A stretch of 61,579 nt of DNA from positions 1 through 61,579 of the forward strand of contig CAMJGD010000007.1 in assembly GCA_946405135.1 (NCBI GenBank). Direction: 5' to 3'. The translations under genes and the position numbers were made by a program. Numbering within the stretch: the stretch's first letter is position 1; each line of letters begins with the position of its first letter. This DNA comes from an uncultured Clostridiaceae bacterium. Its GTDB lineage: Bacteria; Bacillota; Clostridia; Clostridiales; Clostridiaceae. Below, in pieces: positions 16,317-25,686 of the stretch. The notes below the pieces were generated by a model. The model had not been told where the DNA came from. It saw only the letters and a list, made by a program, of their open reading frames with translations, and ran no database searches.

Positions 16317-18110
16317 ATGAAATTAAAAACATATGATGATAGGCTTACTCTTACAAATGGTAACTATCATTCTTTAGTAAATGCAAGGAAACCTAAAGGA
16401 ATTGATAACAAGAAAGCTTACTTGATTGGTACAGGAATTGGTGCTTTGGCCGCTGGCTGTTTTTTAATTCGTGATGCTCACATGGATGGTAGTAAGATTA
16501 CTTTTTTAGAGCAATTAGATATTCCTGGAGGATCTTTGGATGGTCAAGTTCGCCAAAATGCAGGTTATGTGGCACGTGGTGGACGTGAACAGGGACATCA
16601 TTTTGAGGTTCTATGGGATTTGTTTAGCTCCTTACCATCTACAGAAGATCCTAATATGACTGTGTTAGATCATTTTTATTATACAAATCATGACGATCCA
16701 AACTTTAGCAATTGCCGTATTACTCACAACCGAGGCGAACGTTATGACAATGGAAAATTTAATTTGGGTCAAGACTTAGCAAAAGAATTAGCTGCTTTTA
16801 CAATGATGACAGATGAAGAACTTCAAGATAAATCTATTGAAGAAATTTTTTCCGAGGAACTTTTAAACACTGATTTCTGGACAATATGGAGAACAATGTT
16901 TGCTTTTGAGAATTGGCATAGTGCTTTAGAGATGAAATTATATATGAATCGTTTCATCCATCATGTTGATGGTTTACCAACTCTTTCAGCTTTGCAATTC
17001 TCACGTCATGATCAATACACTTCATTTGTAAAACCTATGGTTAAATACTTGGAAGACAATGGTGCTAAATTTGAATATGGAGTTACTGTTGATAATGTTG
17101 AATTCTCAATTTCAGATGATAAAAAGGTTGCAAAGAAAATAGTTGCAAGAGATAAAAATGGGAAGGATATTTCTATTGACTTAACAGAAAATGACTTAGT
17201 ATTTATAACTAATGGTTCTATGACTGAAGGTTCTGGATATGGTGATGACAATACTCCAGCTCCATTTATTAAGAAAGCAGAAGGATGCTGGACTTTGTGG
17301 AGAAATATAGCGGCTCAATGTGATGAATTTGGAAATCCAGATAAATTCTGTACAGATCCAGAAAAATCTAATTGGGAATCTTGTACAGTAACTTGTCATG
17401 ATGAACGTGTTCCAGAGTATATTGAAAAGATTACAAAACGTTCTCCATATACTGGACGCACTGTAACAGGTGGTATAGTCACAGCAGTTGACTCTTCATG
17501 GTTAATGAGTTGGACCATAAACCGTCAAGAACAATACTATGGTCAACCTGAAAAAGATGTTATTGTTTGGGTATATAGTCTATTTACAGATGTTCCTGGG
17601 GACTATATTAAGAAACCTATGAGAGATTGTACTGGTAAGGAAATTACAAAAGAATGGTTATATCATATAGGAGTTCCTACAGATAAAATAGAAGAATTAG
17701 CAGAAAGTTGTACTGCAGTTCCTGTTATGATGCCATTTATCACATCTCAATTTATGCCTCGTGAATTTGGAGATCGTCCTTATGTTGTACCAAAGAATGG
17801 AGTAAACTTTGCTTTCCTTGGACAATATGCTGAAACATTGGATGATCCAGGACGTGATACTGTATTTACTATTGAATACTCAGGACGTACAGCTATGGAA
17901 GCAGTATATGTATTGACTGGAGTTGAAAAAGGAGTTCCTGAGGTATACAATTCAAGATATGATATCCGCTATTTGCTAAATGCAGGTGTATGTTTATTAG
18001 ATGGAGAAAAACCATCAATTGATTTACCTCCATTAACTAGACGTAAAATTCAAAAACAAATAGCTGGAACAGAAGTTGAAAAGTTACTAAAGGAATATGA
18101 AATTATTTAG
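16317..18110 (+). CDS. ohyA: oleate hydratase
   Basis: A 597-residue FAD-dependent fatty acid hydratase that adds water to the cis-9 double bond of oleic and related acids to give 10-hydroxy acids. The FAD motif is GTGIGALAAG (about residues 38–47). The family stretch GGREQGHHFEVLWD follows, and the length matches characterised hydratases. Membership is also clear from NRGERYDNGKFNLGQDLAKE and YSGRTAMEAVYVLTG. I start it at ATG 16317 behind AAGAAGGAGAAAAC; the upstream in-frame ATG has no ribosome site. Such enzymes detoxify host or environmental unsaturated fatty acids in Gram-positive bacteria. A TetR gene lies upstream. Confidence 0.95.
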   Translation: MKLKTYDDRLTLTNGNYHSLVNARKPKGIDNKKAYLIGTGIGALAAGCFLIRDAHMDGSKITFLEQLDIPGGSLDGQVRQNAGYVARGGREQGHHFEVLWDLFSSLPSTEDPNMTVLDHFYYTNHDDPNFSNCRITHNRGERYDNGKFNLGQDLAKELAAFTMMTDEELQDKSIEEIFSEELLNTDFWTIWRTMFAFENWHSALEMKLYMNRFIHHVDGLPTLSALQFSRHDQYTSFVKPMVKYLEDNGAKFEYGVTVDNVEFSISDDKKVAKKIVARDKNGKDISIDLTENDLVFITNGSMTEGSGYGDDNTPAPFIKKAEGCWTLWRNIAAQCDEFGNPDKFCTDPEKSNWESCTVTCHDERVPEYIEKITKRSPYTGRTVTGGIVTAVDSSWLMSWTINRQEQYYGQPEKDVIVWVYSLFTDVPGDYIKKPMRDCTGKEITKEWLYHIGVPTDKIEELAESCTAVPVMMPFITSQFMPREFGDRPYVVPKNGVNFAFLGQYAETLDDPGRDTVFTIEYSGRTAMEAVYVLTGVEKGVPEVYNSRYDIRYLLNAGVCLLDGEKPSIDLPPLTRRKIQKQIAGTEVEKLLKEYEII

Positions 18111-18136
18111 TAACACATAGAGCTAAATAGTATGAT

Positions 18137-18174
18137 TAAAATCCCGAATTTTAAAAAAATCGGGATTTTAATTT
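18137..18174 (+). terminator. intrinsic terminator after ohyA
   Basis: TAAAATCCCGA (18137–18147) pairs perfectly with TCGGGATTTTA (18160–18170). Confidence 0.8.
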
Positions 18175-18241
18175 ACATACAATTATTATTTACATAATAT
18201 TGATAATATAATAGATGCATAATGCAAAGGAGGAAATTTTT

Positions 18242-20353
18242 GTGAAAGAACAAAAAAATCTTAATCAAGTTTATATTCCTACTGTAGAAGAAATGCAAAA
18301 TTGGTATGAAGATGATTTGCGAAGGGAAGCCATAAAGTCATCAGAATATGAAAATAATAAAAAAATAAAAGAACAAGGATCTTTTTTTAATGCTTTTCGA
18401 AAATTTGAAGAAAGGTATGACAAAATTCCTCCTGACCCTAAAAAAGATAATGTTTATTACAAAAAATATAAGGCTTATATAGAAAAAGAAAGGGCACATA
18501 AGGGCAAAAAGATACAAGAAATTGAAAATTTAATTGAATATGAAAAGTTTTTTCTACGTTTTGAAAGAAGAGTAAATAGCGAAAGCAACAATTTCAGTCA
18601 CTATGGAAGTAATTCAGCTACAAGATATAGGGTTGATTGTATAGAAAAGTTGGAAAATGAATTAAATAAGCTATTAGAAAATTCTCCAGAGGCATGGGAA
18701 TTTTATTATAAACGTCAATTGATAATGGATATAGAAACTAAGCATCAGCAGCGTTTGATAGCTACCCCTTATGTAGTTAAAGCAAAGCAAAAAGTGATAG
18801 ATTCCTTAAATTTAGGTGTTCCTGTATATATTGTAGGTCATTTAGGAAGCGGAAAAACACAATTAGCAACTGAAGCAGCTTTAGATTTTACTATTCAAAA
18901 TAAAATACAAATAGAGTTAGAAAACAAAATGGAGGAGTGGTTTTCTGCAAATCCTAATGCCACAGAAGAAGATGCTATTCAAAAATTTAGAGAATTTAAT
19001 GAAGAAATGAAGCTTTATTATAAAAATATTTTAACTAATGGAAGTAAAGAGGAAATAGAATCTTTGCAGCCGCTTTTTATTTCTGGTTCACATAATTTAA
19101 CCTACGAGGATATGTTTGTAGAGAAAACTTTATCTCTAGGACATAGTTTTTCCGAAGGATCTTATTCGGATTATCTAAATATGATTATAGAAGATTTTTA
19201 TAAGTGGATGGATGAACATAAAGAAAGATTAGAACAGATGACTGATGAAGAGCAGCTGCAGCTTAAGATTCAAATATGGAAGAGTTTTTCTGATTTATTG
19301 GTAGCAAGCAATAGCGCTTTTGGTACTGAAGTCAAAAAAATAGAAAGAGAAATTTTAATTGCAGTAAAAGAAGGTCGTACTGTAATCTTAGATGAATTAA
19401 ATACAATTGCTATGCAAAACTTAATCGCTTTGAATGATATATTGCAGCGTCATGCGGGAAGTACAGCTTACATTACAGGAATTGGTCCTGTTTTGATTAA
19501 ACCTGGTTTTGGATTTATTGGCACAGGAAATCTGTCAACTCAAATGGTTAACTATGAAGGAACAAATGAGCTAAACCCAGCCTTTAAATCACGTTTTGTA
19601 ACCATTGAATACAATTATGTACCACAACAGATAACTGGAGCACTAGAAGATCAAGAGTTCCCAGAAAAAAATGAACTTTTTAGAGTAATAATAACAGGAT
19701 TAGCTGACAAAAATGGGAACATTCATATACCAGATTCTAAAAGGACATTAGAGGAATTGTTTCGATTTTCTCAGTTGTGTAGGGTTACTCAGAATGTTTT
19801 TATGGGTAAGTGGAAAGACAACGAAATGGAAAGAGATTTTGGAATTAGCGAGGTAGAGCTTCGAGAATCTGTATTATCAATTCGTAATATTTTGCATGTT
19901 TTAGATAATTGGAATCAAGGTGAAGAAAAAGATTTGAGCAAAGCTTTGTGGGATGGGTTTATAAGTTCAATTACCTATCCTGATGACCAAAACTATATTC
20001 TCTCACAAGCTGTGCGTTTTGGATTTTTCCCTGAAAGCGAAGGCTGGAAGGTTGATACAAAAGCCATAGGAGAAGCAACTACAACCTATGAGGAAATTCG
20101 TACTCGTTCATACCGCTATGTTCGTAAGTCAATAGAAAGTTTAAGCTATTTAGATGTAGTTCATCAGATATTTGGTAAGGAAAATTCTAGAAAAGGCTTG
20201 CCAGAAGAACTAATGGAAGATTTTAAATATAATATTGATGATTCATCTAGAATTGATGCAGATAAATATCAAATGCTAGACCAAAAATTATCCCATTTAG
20301 AGCATTCAAAAGATCTAATTGATTACTTAGAAGCTAGTGGAGGAGAAGAATGA
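18242..20353 (+). CDS. MoxR-like AAA+ ATPase of a three-gene MoxR/propeller/VWA operon
   Basis: A 703-residue AAA+ protein of the dynein-related/MoxR kind. A charged helical N-terminal region of about 180 residues precedes Walker A (VGHLGSGKTQLA, near 199). A large insert of roughly 150 residues then comes before Walker B (TVILDELNTIA, near 380); ELNPAFKSRF near 455 holds the likely arginine finger. MoxR ATPases commonly work with VWA-domain partners as chaperones that remodel or load metals into target complexes. I start it at GTG 18242, eight bases after AAAGGAGG; the ATG at 18215 lies upstream of that ribosome site. The stop overlaps the next start by four bases (ATGA), showing translational coupling. 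Confidence 0.8.
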   Translation: MKEQKNLNQVYIPTVEEMQNWYEDDLRREAIKSSEYENNKKIKEQGSFFNAFRKFEERYDKIPPDPKKDNVYYKKYKAYIEKERAHKGKKIQEIENLIEYEKFFLRFERRVNSESNNFSHYGSNSATRYRVDCIEKLENELNKLLENSPEAWEFYYKRQLIMDIETKHQQRLIATPYVVKAKQKVIDSLNLGVPVYIVGHLGSGKTQLATEAALDFTIQNKIQIELENKMEEWFSANPNATEEDAIQKFREFNEEMKLYYKNILTNGSKEEIESLQPLFISGSHNLTYEDMFVEKTLSLGHSFSEGSYSDYLNMIIEDFYKWMDEHKERLEQMTDEEQLQLKIQIWKSFSDLLVASNSAFGTEVKKIEREILIAVKEGRTVILDELNTIAMQNLIALNDILQRHAGSTAYITGIGPVLIKPGFGFIGTGNLSTQMVNYEGTNELNPAFKSRFVTIEYNYVPQQITGALEDQEFPEKNELFRVIITGLADKNGNIHIPDSKRTLEELFRFSQLCRVTQNVFMGKWKDNEMERDFGISEVELRESVLSIRNILHVLDNWNQGEEKDLSKALWDGFISSITYPDDQNYILSQAVRFGFFPESEGWKVDTKAIGEATTTYEEIRTRSYRYVRKSIESLSYLDVVHQIFGKENSRKGLPEELMEDFKYNIDDSSRIDADKYQMLDQKLSHLEHSKDLIDYLEASGGEE

Positions 20354-21588
20354 AAATAAATTTGTCAGTAGACGGAAAGGATTTTAAGAGTCAAGTTAAA
20401 GATCTAAGAAAAAAACTGAATGAATGCCAGATAAATGGAATATTAGATGATGATTTTGAAGAACAATTAGATAAACTTTTACAAATGGAAGAAGAGTTAT
20501 TAGCTGAATTAATTCCCTATTATAGGATTTATGCTAACCATATCAAAAAGACTTCAATAAAAATAGATTCCATAAAGCAATTGGGGGCTTTTAGTTTTGA
20601 TAGTTTTTTACAAAGTGCATTGAGGATTAATGAAAATCTTTTTATTACAAGCAGTGTAGATAGAAAAGTTCAAATTTTTTATATAAATAGTGTAGATGGT
20701 TTTTCTGATCATAATAAGATTGAAGGAGAATGGAGTTCTCCCGTTAAAGAAATAAAAGAGAGAATTTCATCTATATATAAATTAAATGATAAAGAAATTT
20801 TGCTTTTTGGAGTCAGAGGGGGATGCTATCTGATTTTAAGCGATAATTTTGCTCAAATACCTGATGTTAACGGACAGATTAAAGTTAAAAAGATTCAAAT
20901 CGATCATGACTTTGATGGATTTGGAAGATGTTTAGCAATTAACCATGATTTATTTGTAGTGGAAAATGGGGAAGACAAGTTAAATTTATTTGAAATAATA
21001 AAAGAAAAAGATGAATATGGTTTGGTTTTTCATAAGAACATACATTGTATTATTCGAAAATGCACTGCATTGGAAAAAATAAACGATAATTATTTTGTAG
21101 TTGGAACAAAGATGGGAAAATTATATTTTGTTAAATATGAAAATAAACAATTTACTATTACAGAAGAAATGAATCTTCTAAATGATGAAATAAGGAAAAT
21201 TAGCTTTTTAGAGGATGAAGATGGTACTAAGAATTCTATTATAGTGATAGGAAATAAAGGGCAGCTTAAGATATTTTCATTATCTGAAGATGAAAAAATT
21301 ATAAAAGTAGAAATGAATGATTTAAAAGGTAATTTGTTTGATGTTCAATCTAAAAAAGGCACAGCCGTAATTTTAAGTGAAGATGGGATTATATATTTAT
21401 TTGAAGAGAATTTTGGAAATTGGTATCTAAATGAAGAGGCTACAATTAAAGATGTGTTTTTTACAAATGTCTTAGAATTAGACATTTCAAAATATTTGCT
21501 TATGGATTTAGAAGGTAAATTAAATCTATTAGATATTGATCGAATTGATACACCAAAAGATTTGTGGGATTTGCCACTGTATCAATAG
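20350..21588 (+). CDS. beta-propeller-like protein of the MoxR/VWA operon
   Basis: A 412-residue cytoplasmic protein without signal peptide or membrane segment. The first about 65 residues are helical and probably coiled (LRKKLNECQ … QMEEELLAELIP). The rest consists of repeated four-strand units with WD40-like edges, such as LFITSSVDRKVQIFYI, IIVIGNKGQLKIFSL and AVILSEDGIIYLFEE, suggesting six or seven blades. No catalytic motif is seen. Position between a MoxR ATPase and a VWA protein suggests a scaffold or substrate-recognition subunit. I cannot assign it to a named family. Confidence 0.7.
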   Translation: MKINLSVDGKDFKSQVKDLRKKLNECQINGILDDDFEEQLDKLLQMEEELLAELIPYYRIYANHIKKTSIKIDSIKQLGAFSFDSFLQSALRINENLFITSSVDRKVQIFYINSVDGFSDHNKIEGEWSSPVKEIKERISSIYKLNDKEILLFGVRGGCYLILSDNFAQIPDVNGQIKVKKIQIDHDFDGFGRCLAINHDLFVVENGEDKLNLFEIIKEKDEYGLVFHKNIHCIIRKCTALEKINDNYFVVGTKMGKLYFVKYENKQFTITEEMNLLNDEIRKISFLEDEDGTKNSIIVIGNKGQLKIFSLSEDEKIIKVEMNDLKGNLFDVQSKKGTAVILSEDGIIYLFEENFGNWYLNEEATIKDVFFTNVLELDISKYLLMDLEGKLNLLDIDRIDTPKDLWDLPLYQ

Positions 21589-21599
21589 GAGGAATGAGT

Positions 21600-23543
21600 A
21601 TGTTTGACTTTGATGAACAAACCTTAATTGAAGAATCTAAAAAACATTTGGAAGAGTTTTTACAAAAAGAACAACGCTCATTGGCCACATTTACGGGGGA
21701 TTCTAGCTTGATGTATATTCCTGATCCAAAATTAGAAAGATTTCTATTAGATCCTTTCAAAGGAGTGCTATACTTGCCCCTTCAAAGTTTTTTAGATGGG
21801 AATTTGGATGACAATGAAATAATGTGGCATATTTACTATGAGCTAGCTTTATACCCTGATTGGAAAAAGCAAACTGAAAAATATTTGAATAGAAAAAAAG
21901 ATTGGCAGAAAGAAATTGATAGTATAACAAGCTATATTCTAGCTATTATAAAAAAAGAAGGGATGGGAAAAGATCCTGCCTATCAACCTAAAATTCTTTC
22001 GAATTATGTAAAAAAAGAAATTTTAAGTTTTTTACATCTATTAGATAATTTCACATCATTTTTAAGAGTTTTACAGATGTGCCCTATGTATAGGGATGAA
22101 GAAAACTTTGAAAAAATTGTTTCATATATGAAACAAACAGGTAAGACCACTGAGTCCATTCTTAAGATGCCTAGGCATAGAGCTTTTGCAAACAGTTTTT
22201 TAATTATTGAATTATATAAAATGGAGCCTAAAATAGAAGGATGTGCTCAAAATCTCTTTGATAGAAAAATTTTCAATCAGCCTTTTTTTGAATTTATTCA
22301 TTATCAATTAGTTAAACAAATAAATAATGATCAAGGAATTATAGAAAGAGACCCATTCATCCGCTCTTTTATCTTTCAAACTTTTGAGAAGCTATGGAAA
22401 GAAGAAATTGATGAAATGATATTTTATAAATCAAAAGCACAGAAAAAAGAGAAGATAAAGGGAAGCAAAAGTCCTTTTGAACAATCTAAAGCAGATGAGA
22501 TAGCAGATTCACTGGAATCTACACAGGAAGAAGTGGAAAAGATTCTAGAAGAAATGCTGGTTGAGCAAGACCAAATAAGTGTGAGTGTACAAAATGCAAT
22601 ACAAGGTAAAGTAAACTTAGAGCCTTATGGAATTAGCCAGGAAGATCAACAATTGTTTCAATTTTATTCAAATAAAATGAAATCTGAAAGAGAACAAATG
22701 CGTGGATTTTGGAAAAAACTTATAGGGGACGCAAAAAAGGAGATAAGTGTAAAAAAGAATGATCAAATAAAGGGAAAAATAGATGTTCATAGCTTTGTTA
22801 AATCTTATACGGATTTTGTAGAAGCTGAAAAAAAGGGGAATTATAAAAATCTCTTAATTTTTAATAGATACTTACTAGAGCCTCAAACAGATATATTGCC
22901 TGAAAGAATAGAGATTTCTTTTGTGATAGATAATTCAGGTTCAATGAATGCATCAAAAATTGAGGCGGCAAGAAAAGCTTTGGCGGTGACATTGCTGTCA
23001 ATTGATGATTTTAATCAATATTTAAAAAGCAATGCAGAACAATTGAATCAAAAGGTAGAAGTTTTAAGCGAAACCTGGTTTTTTGGAAGTAAGTATTATA
23101 ATGTTAAAGAATTTAATGATAAAAGTGTGAAGGAAAAAGAAAAGAGCGATATAATTCGCTCAATAGTAAAGCTAGATGCAACCGATGGAGCAACTGATGA
23201 TGCAAGCTGCCTTAGAGAAATATCCGATAGAATTACCCCCATACAGGAAATGGAACTGAAAAAAGGAAAACAAATAAAGCTAGTATTCGAAATTACAGAT
23301 GGTGCATCAAGTTTCCCAGGATCAGCAAAAGAAGCTGTAGAAGAGCTATTATCCAAAAATGTGCAGGTATATGCATTTCAAATGGGGAAAAGCAGCGAAG
23401 CAAATGAAAAAATATTTAATTTTCTATGGAATGAAGGATACAAACAGCCGCATGGAGTAATGATTGGTGAACAAGTAGAAAAACTACCCAAAGAACTGCT
23501 AAAAGCAGTAGGAAAAAATATGAAGTCTATTTTTAATAATTAG
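21600..23543 (+). CDS. VWA-domain protein of the MoxR/propeller operon
   Basis: A 647-residue protein with a long helical N-terminal part and a C-terminal von Willebrand A domain. The MIDAS motif is complete: FVIDNSGSMN near residue 441, DATDGATDD near 525 and EITDGAS near 565. The layout (helical arm, C-terminal VWA, MoxR partner) resembles ViaA of the RavA–ViaA pair, but the sequence is not obviously orthologous. A charged linker of about 280–340 is rich in Lys and Glu. Start ATG 21600 follows TAGGAGG, which overlaps the stop codon of the propeller gene. It closes the three-gene operon; a terminator follows. Confidence 0.8.
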   Translation: MFDFDEQTLIEESKKHLEEFLQKEQRSLATFTGDSSLMYIPDPKLERFLLDPFKGVLYLPLQSFLDGNLDDNEIMWHIYYELALYPDWKKQTEKYLNRKKDWQKEIDSITSYILAIIKKEGMGKDPAYQPKILSNYVKKEILSFLHLLDNFTSFLRVLQMCPMYRDEENFEKIVSYMKQTGKTTESILKMPRHRAFANSFLIIELYKMEPKIEGCAQNLFDRKIFNQPFFEFIHYQLVKQINNDQGIIERDPFIRSFIFQTFEKLWKEEIDEMIFYKSKAQKKEKIKGSKSPFEQSKADEIADSLESTQEEVEKILEEMLVEQDQISVSVQNAIQGKVNLEPYGISQEDQQLFQFYSNKMKSEREQMRGFWKKLIGDAKKEISVKKNDQIKGKIDVHSFVKSYTDFVEAEKKGNYKNLLIFNRYLLEPQTDILPERIEISFVIDNSGSMNASKIEAARKALAVTLLSIDDFNQYLKSNAEQLNQKVEVLSETWFFGSKYYNVKEFNDKSVKEKEKSDIIRSIVKLDATDGATDDASCLREISDRITPIQEMELKKGKQIKLVFEITDGASSFPGSAKEAVEELLSKNVQVYAFQMGKSSEANEKIFNFLWNEGYKQPHGVMIGEQVEKLPKELLKAVGKNMKSIFNN

Positions 23544-23585
23544 TTCACAGTAAAAAAGAATAAATTATAAAGAAAATAAAAAAAT

Positions 23586-23634
23586 TAGCAGGTAAACTAG
23601 ACAAAGGATGTCTTGCTTACCTGCTATATTTTTT
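23586..23634 (+). terminator. intrinsic terminator after the MoxR/VWA operon
   Basis: TAGCAGGTAA (23586–23595) pairs with TTACCTGCTA (23617–23626) and is followed by TATTTTTTAAA. Confidence 0.75.
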
Positions 23635-23677
23635 AAAAGATAAAAATCAAAAAACTTTGAAATAGATACTGCTATTA

Positions 23678-23731
23678 AGCATGTTCCATATCCTAGTGTT
23701 ATAATAGTTGTCATAGGATATAAAACATGCT
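23678..23731 (+). repeat. 18-bp interrupted inverted repeat in an intergenic region
   Basis: AGCATGTTCCATATCCTA (23678–23695) and its near-inverse TAGGATATAAAACATGCT (23714–23731) match in two 8-bp blocks separated by a two-base mismatch, around an 18-base centre containing TTATAAT. No T-run follows. It may be a wide operator, a small RNA element or a mobile-element scar. It is the only notable structure in the gap 23635–23938. Confidence 0.5.
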
Positions 23732-23938
23732 ATGCTCAACAGTAGCTCTTAATCTTATAGATGAGGATAAATGGAAGTTAAAAGTATAGGTTAAGTTCAA
23801 ATTAATTCTACGAATATATAAATTTAGTTAATCTACTTTTTATATAGCTGGAATAAGTATGTTTGTTGAAGATAAAGTAGTTTTAAAAAAATTAAGTAAA
23901 ATAATTAAGATATTAAAATAGGGGTGAAGAGGTTAATT

Positions 23939-24289
23939 ATGGATGCAAAAGCACAAGAACATATTCATAAGGAATCTGATGGCACAGAATATTCACATAT
24001 ACATAATGAAACACATGAGCATAAACATAGCCATCAGAGTACAAAAGCAGTACTAAATCGCCTGTCTCGCGCAAGTGGTCATCTGGAATCTGTAAAACGT
24101 ATGGTGGAAGATGGGAAAGATTGTAGTGAAGTATTGATTCAATTGTCAGCAGTTATAGCAGCTCTTAATAACACGGGCAAAGTAATCTTAAAGGACCACA
24201 TAGAACATTGCATTGTGGATGCAGTAGAATCGGGTGATGAAAAAGCAATTGAAAATCTTAATAAAGCTATTGATCGCTTTATTAAATAG
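23939..24289 (+). CDS. CsoR/RcnR-family metal sensor, InrS-like ligand set
   Basis: A 116-residue DUF156 repressor, an all-helical tetramer that leaves DNA on binding metal or another inducer. The ligand triad of the family is Cys62, His87 and Cys91 (spacing 25 and 29, as in CsoR, RcnR and InrS). A His-rich N-terminal arm (His at 8, 10, 20, 22, 26, 28, 30, 32) places His30 exactly 32 residues before Cys62. That is the spacing of the extra N-terminal ligand in RcnR (His3–Cys35) and InrS (His21–Cys53). The H-C-H-C set is that of the nickel sensor InrS, while C-H-C alone would suit copper. I start it at ATG 23939; an in-frame GTG at 23924 is possible. A matching G-tract operator lies downstream at 24508. 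Confidence 0.8.
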   Translation: MDAKAQEHIHKESDGTEYSHIHNETHEHKHSHQSTKAVLNRLSRASGHLESVKRMVEDGKDCSEVLIQLSAVIAALNNTGKVILKDHIEHCIVDAVESGDEKAIENLNKAIDRFIK

Positions 24290-24507
24290 GTGTAAGCAGA
24301 CTTAAAAGTAGCAAGATATTTTGGAAGGCTTAAGGCTTAATTATATTTTGTTAAAGTTCAATTTGAACAGGATTTATAATATTAATATTTAATTTTATAT
24401 CCCTATCCGGGGCATAGGAAGTGGTAAAAATGATAAGTATAATTCATGATTTTAACTGAAATCGTTATGAAAATGTGAAATCTTAATGAATTGAAAAATG
24501 TGCATTT

Positions 24508-24523
24508 TATATCCCCCATGATA
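24508..24523 (+). promoter_or_regulatory. candidate C/G-tract operator for the CsoR/RcnR-type sensor
   Basis: TTATATCCCCCATGATAG contains a C5 tract flanked by ATAT and ATGATA, the layout of RcnR/CsoR-family operators (a G/C tract inside AT-rich inverted flanks). ATTTTATATCCC occurs twice in this gap (24392–24403 and 24504–24515), and the first copy runs into CCCTATCCGGGGCATAGG. The second lies just before the −35 box at 24526. The gap 24290–24621 holds no ORF. Confidence 0.5.
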
Positions 24524-24525
24524 GC

Positions 24526-24553
24526 TTGTACTATAAGAAAAATATATTATAAT
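24526..24553 (+). promoter_or_regulatory. promoter of the metal-chelate ABC operon
   Basis: TTGTAC (24526–24531), a 16-base spacer and TATAAT (24548–24553) lie about 70 bases before the binding-protein start and directly next to the candidate operator. Confidence 0.65.
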
Positions 24554-24621
24554 TTTTGATGTAAAAGAATATTTTTTTATGGTCCAATTCTATTTGCTAA
24601 AATTTTATCGGAGGGAATAAA

Positions 24622-25647
24622 ATGAAAAAAACTAAAAAAATTATTGCACTAATTACAACTATTTGTATGTCAGCAGTTCTTTTTGCAGCTTGCCAAAAAG
24701 GAAAGATTGAGAACACATCAAGTAAAAAAAGCGAAACTGTTAAGGTTACAGATTCAAGAGGAAAAGAAGTTGAAGTAAACTATCCCGCAAAAAAGATTGT
24801 GTGCCTTTTAAATAGTGGGCTTAATGATTTATACATGCTAGGTGCAAAGGATCAAGTAATAGCTATTGATAAATGGACATATGACACTAAAGAAGTTTAT
24901 GATCTTACTGCTCAGATTGATGAAAGAGTAAAAAATAAAACTCTTCCTGCAATTGATAAAAATATCGAAGATATTGTAGGAATGAAACCTGATGTAGTGG
25001 TAATGTGGGCAGGTCAGAAGGATGACATAAAGACTCTTGAAGATAAAGGTGTAAAAGTAATAGGAATACAAGTTGATAATTTTGATCAAGTCTATACCAA
25101 AATGGATATATTGGGCAAAATTTCAGGTAAAGAAAAAAGAGCATCTGAAATTATAGATTACACAAAAAAAGAACTTCAAAATATTGATGATAAGCTAAAG
25201 AGTGTAGATGAAGCAAAAAAGCCTTCTGCAATGTTTGTATGGGGACCTACAAAACTTGATATAGCAGGAAGCAATAGTACTGGCGATAGTATTATAAAAA
25301 TGAGCGGAGCTAAGAATTCTGCTGCTGATATAAAAGAAGAGCATATTGTTGCAAAGATGGAAGATGTTATAAAGTGGAATCCAGAGGCTATTTTGATGTG
25401 GAATATCAATGATTTGAATCCTGAAGATTACTTTAAGGATTCTCAATGGAGCAATATAAAGGCAGTAAAGGACAAAAAAGTTGTTGAATTACCTCATCCT
25501 TTCTATTGTGATCTTTGGACAGTGAAGTATGTTTATTCAGTTAACTTTATGGCGAAAACACTTTATCCAGATTTATTTAAGGATACTGATCTTGAAAAAT
25601 CTAAAACTGATATGTTGAAAAAGTTATATAATGTTGATTTTAAATAA
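24622..25647 (+). CDS. metal-chelate ABC transporter substrate-binding lipoprotein
   Basis: A 341-residue class III (FecB/BtuF-type) binding protein. Signal peptide with lipobox LFAAC (Cys24), then VKVTDSRGKEVEVNYPAKKIV, the usual opening of Fe-siderophore, B12 and nickel-chelate binding proteins. The central long helix and the motif KPDVVVMWAG fit the two-lobed fold. The ligand cannot be read from sequence; the adjoining nickel-type sensor and hypA suggest nickel or cobalt chelates, while iron-siderophore or cobalamin remain alternatives. Ribosome site CGGAGGG precedes ATG 24622. First gene of a three-gene operon with a permease (39 bases downstream) and an ATPase. Confidence 0.8.
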   Translation: MKKTKKIIALITTICMSAVLFAACQKGKIENTSSKKSETVKVTDSRGKEVEVNYPAKKIVCLLNSGLNDLYMLGAKDQVIAIDKWTYDTKEVYDLTAQIDERVKNKTLPAIDKNIEDIVGMKPDVVVMWAGQKDDIKTLEDKGVKVIGIQVDNFDQVYTKMDILGKISGKEKRASEIIDYTKKELQNIDDKLKSVDEAKKPSAMFVWGPTKLDIAGSNSTGDSIIKMSGAKNSAADIKEEHIVAKMEDVIKWNPEAILMWNINDLNPEDYFKDSQWSNIKAVKDKKVVELPHPFYCDLWTVKYVYSVNFMAKTLYPDLFKDTDLEKSKTDMLKKLYNVDFK

Positions 25648-25686
25648 AAGCAAGTGATGTTAACTTGCTACGTAGGGGTGGGTTAG

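Noticed and set aside
24290..24621. Metal riboswitch (NiCo or similar) before the importer
   Set aside because: The CCGGGG stretch lacks the helices of known metal riboswitches; it fits a protein operator better.
24838..25446. Four minus-strand ORFs inside the binding-protein gene
   Set aside because: They overlap a clearly coding frame with lipobox and family motifs.
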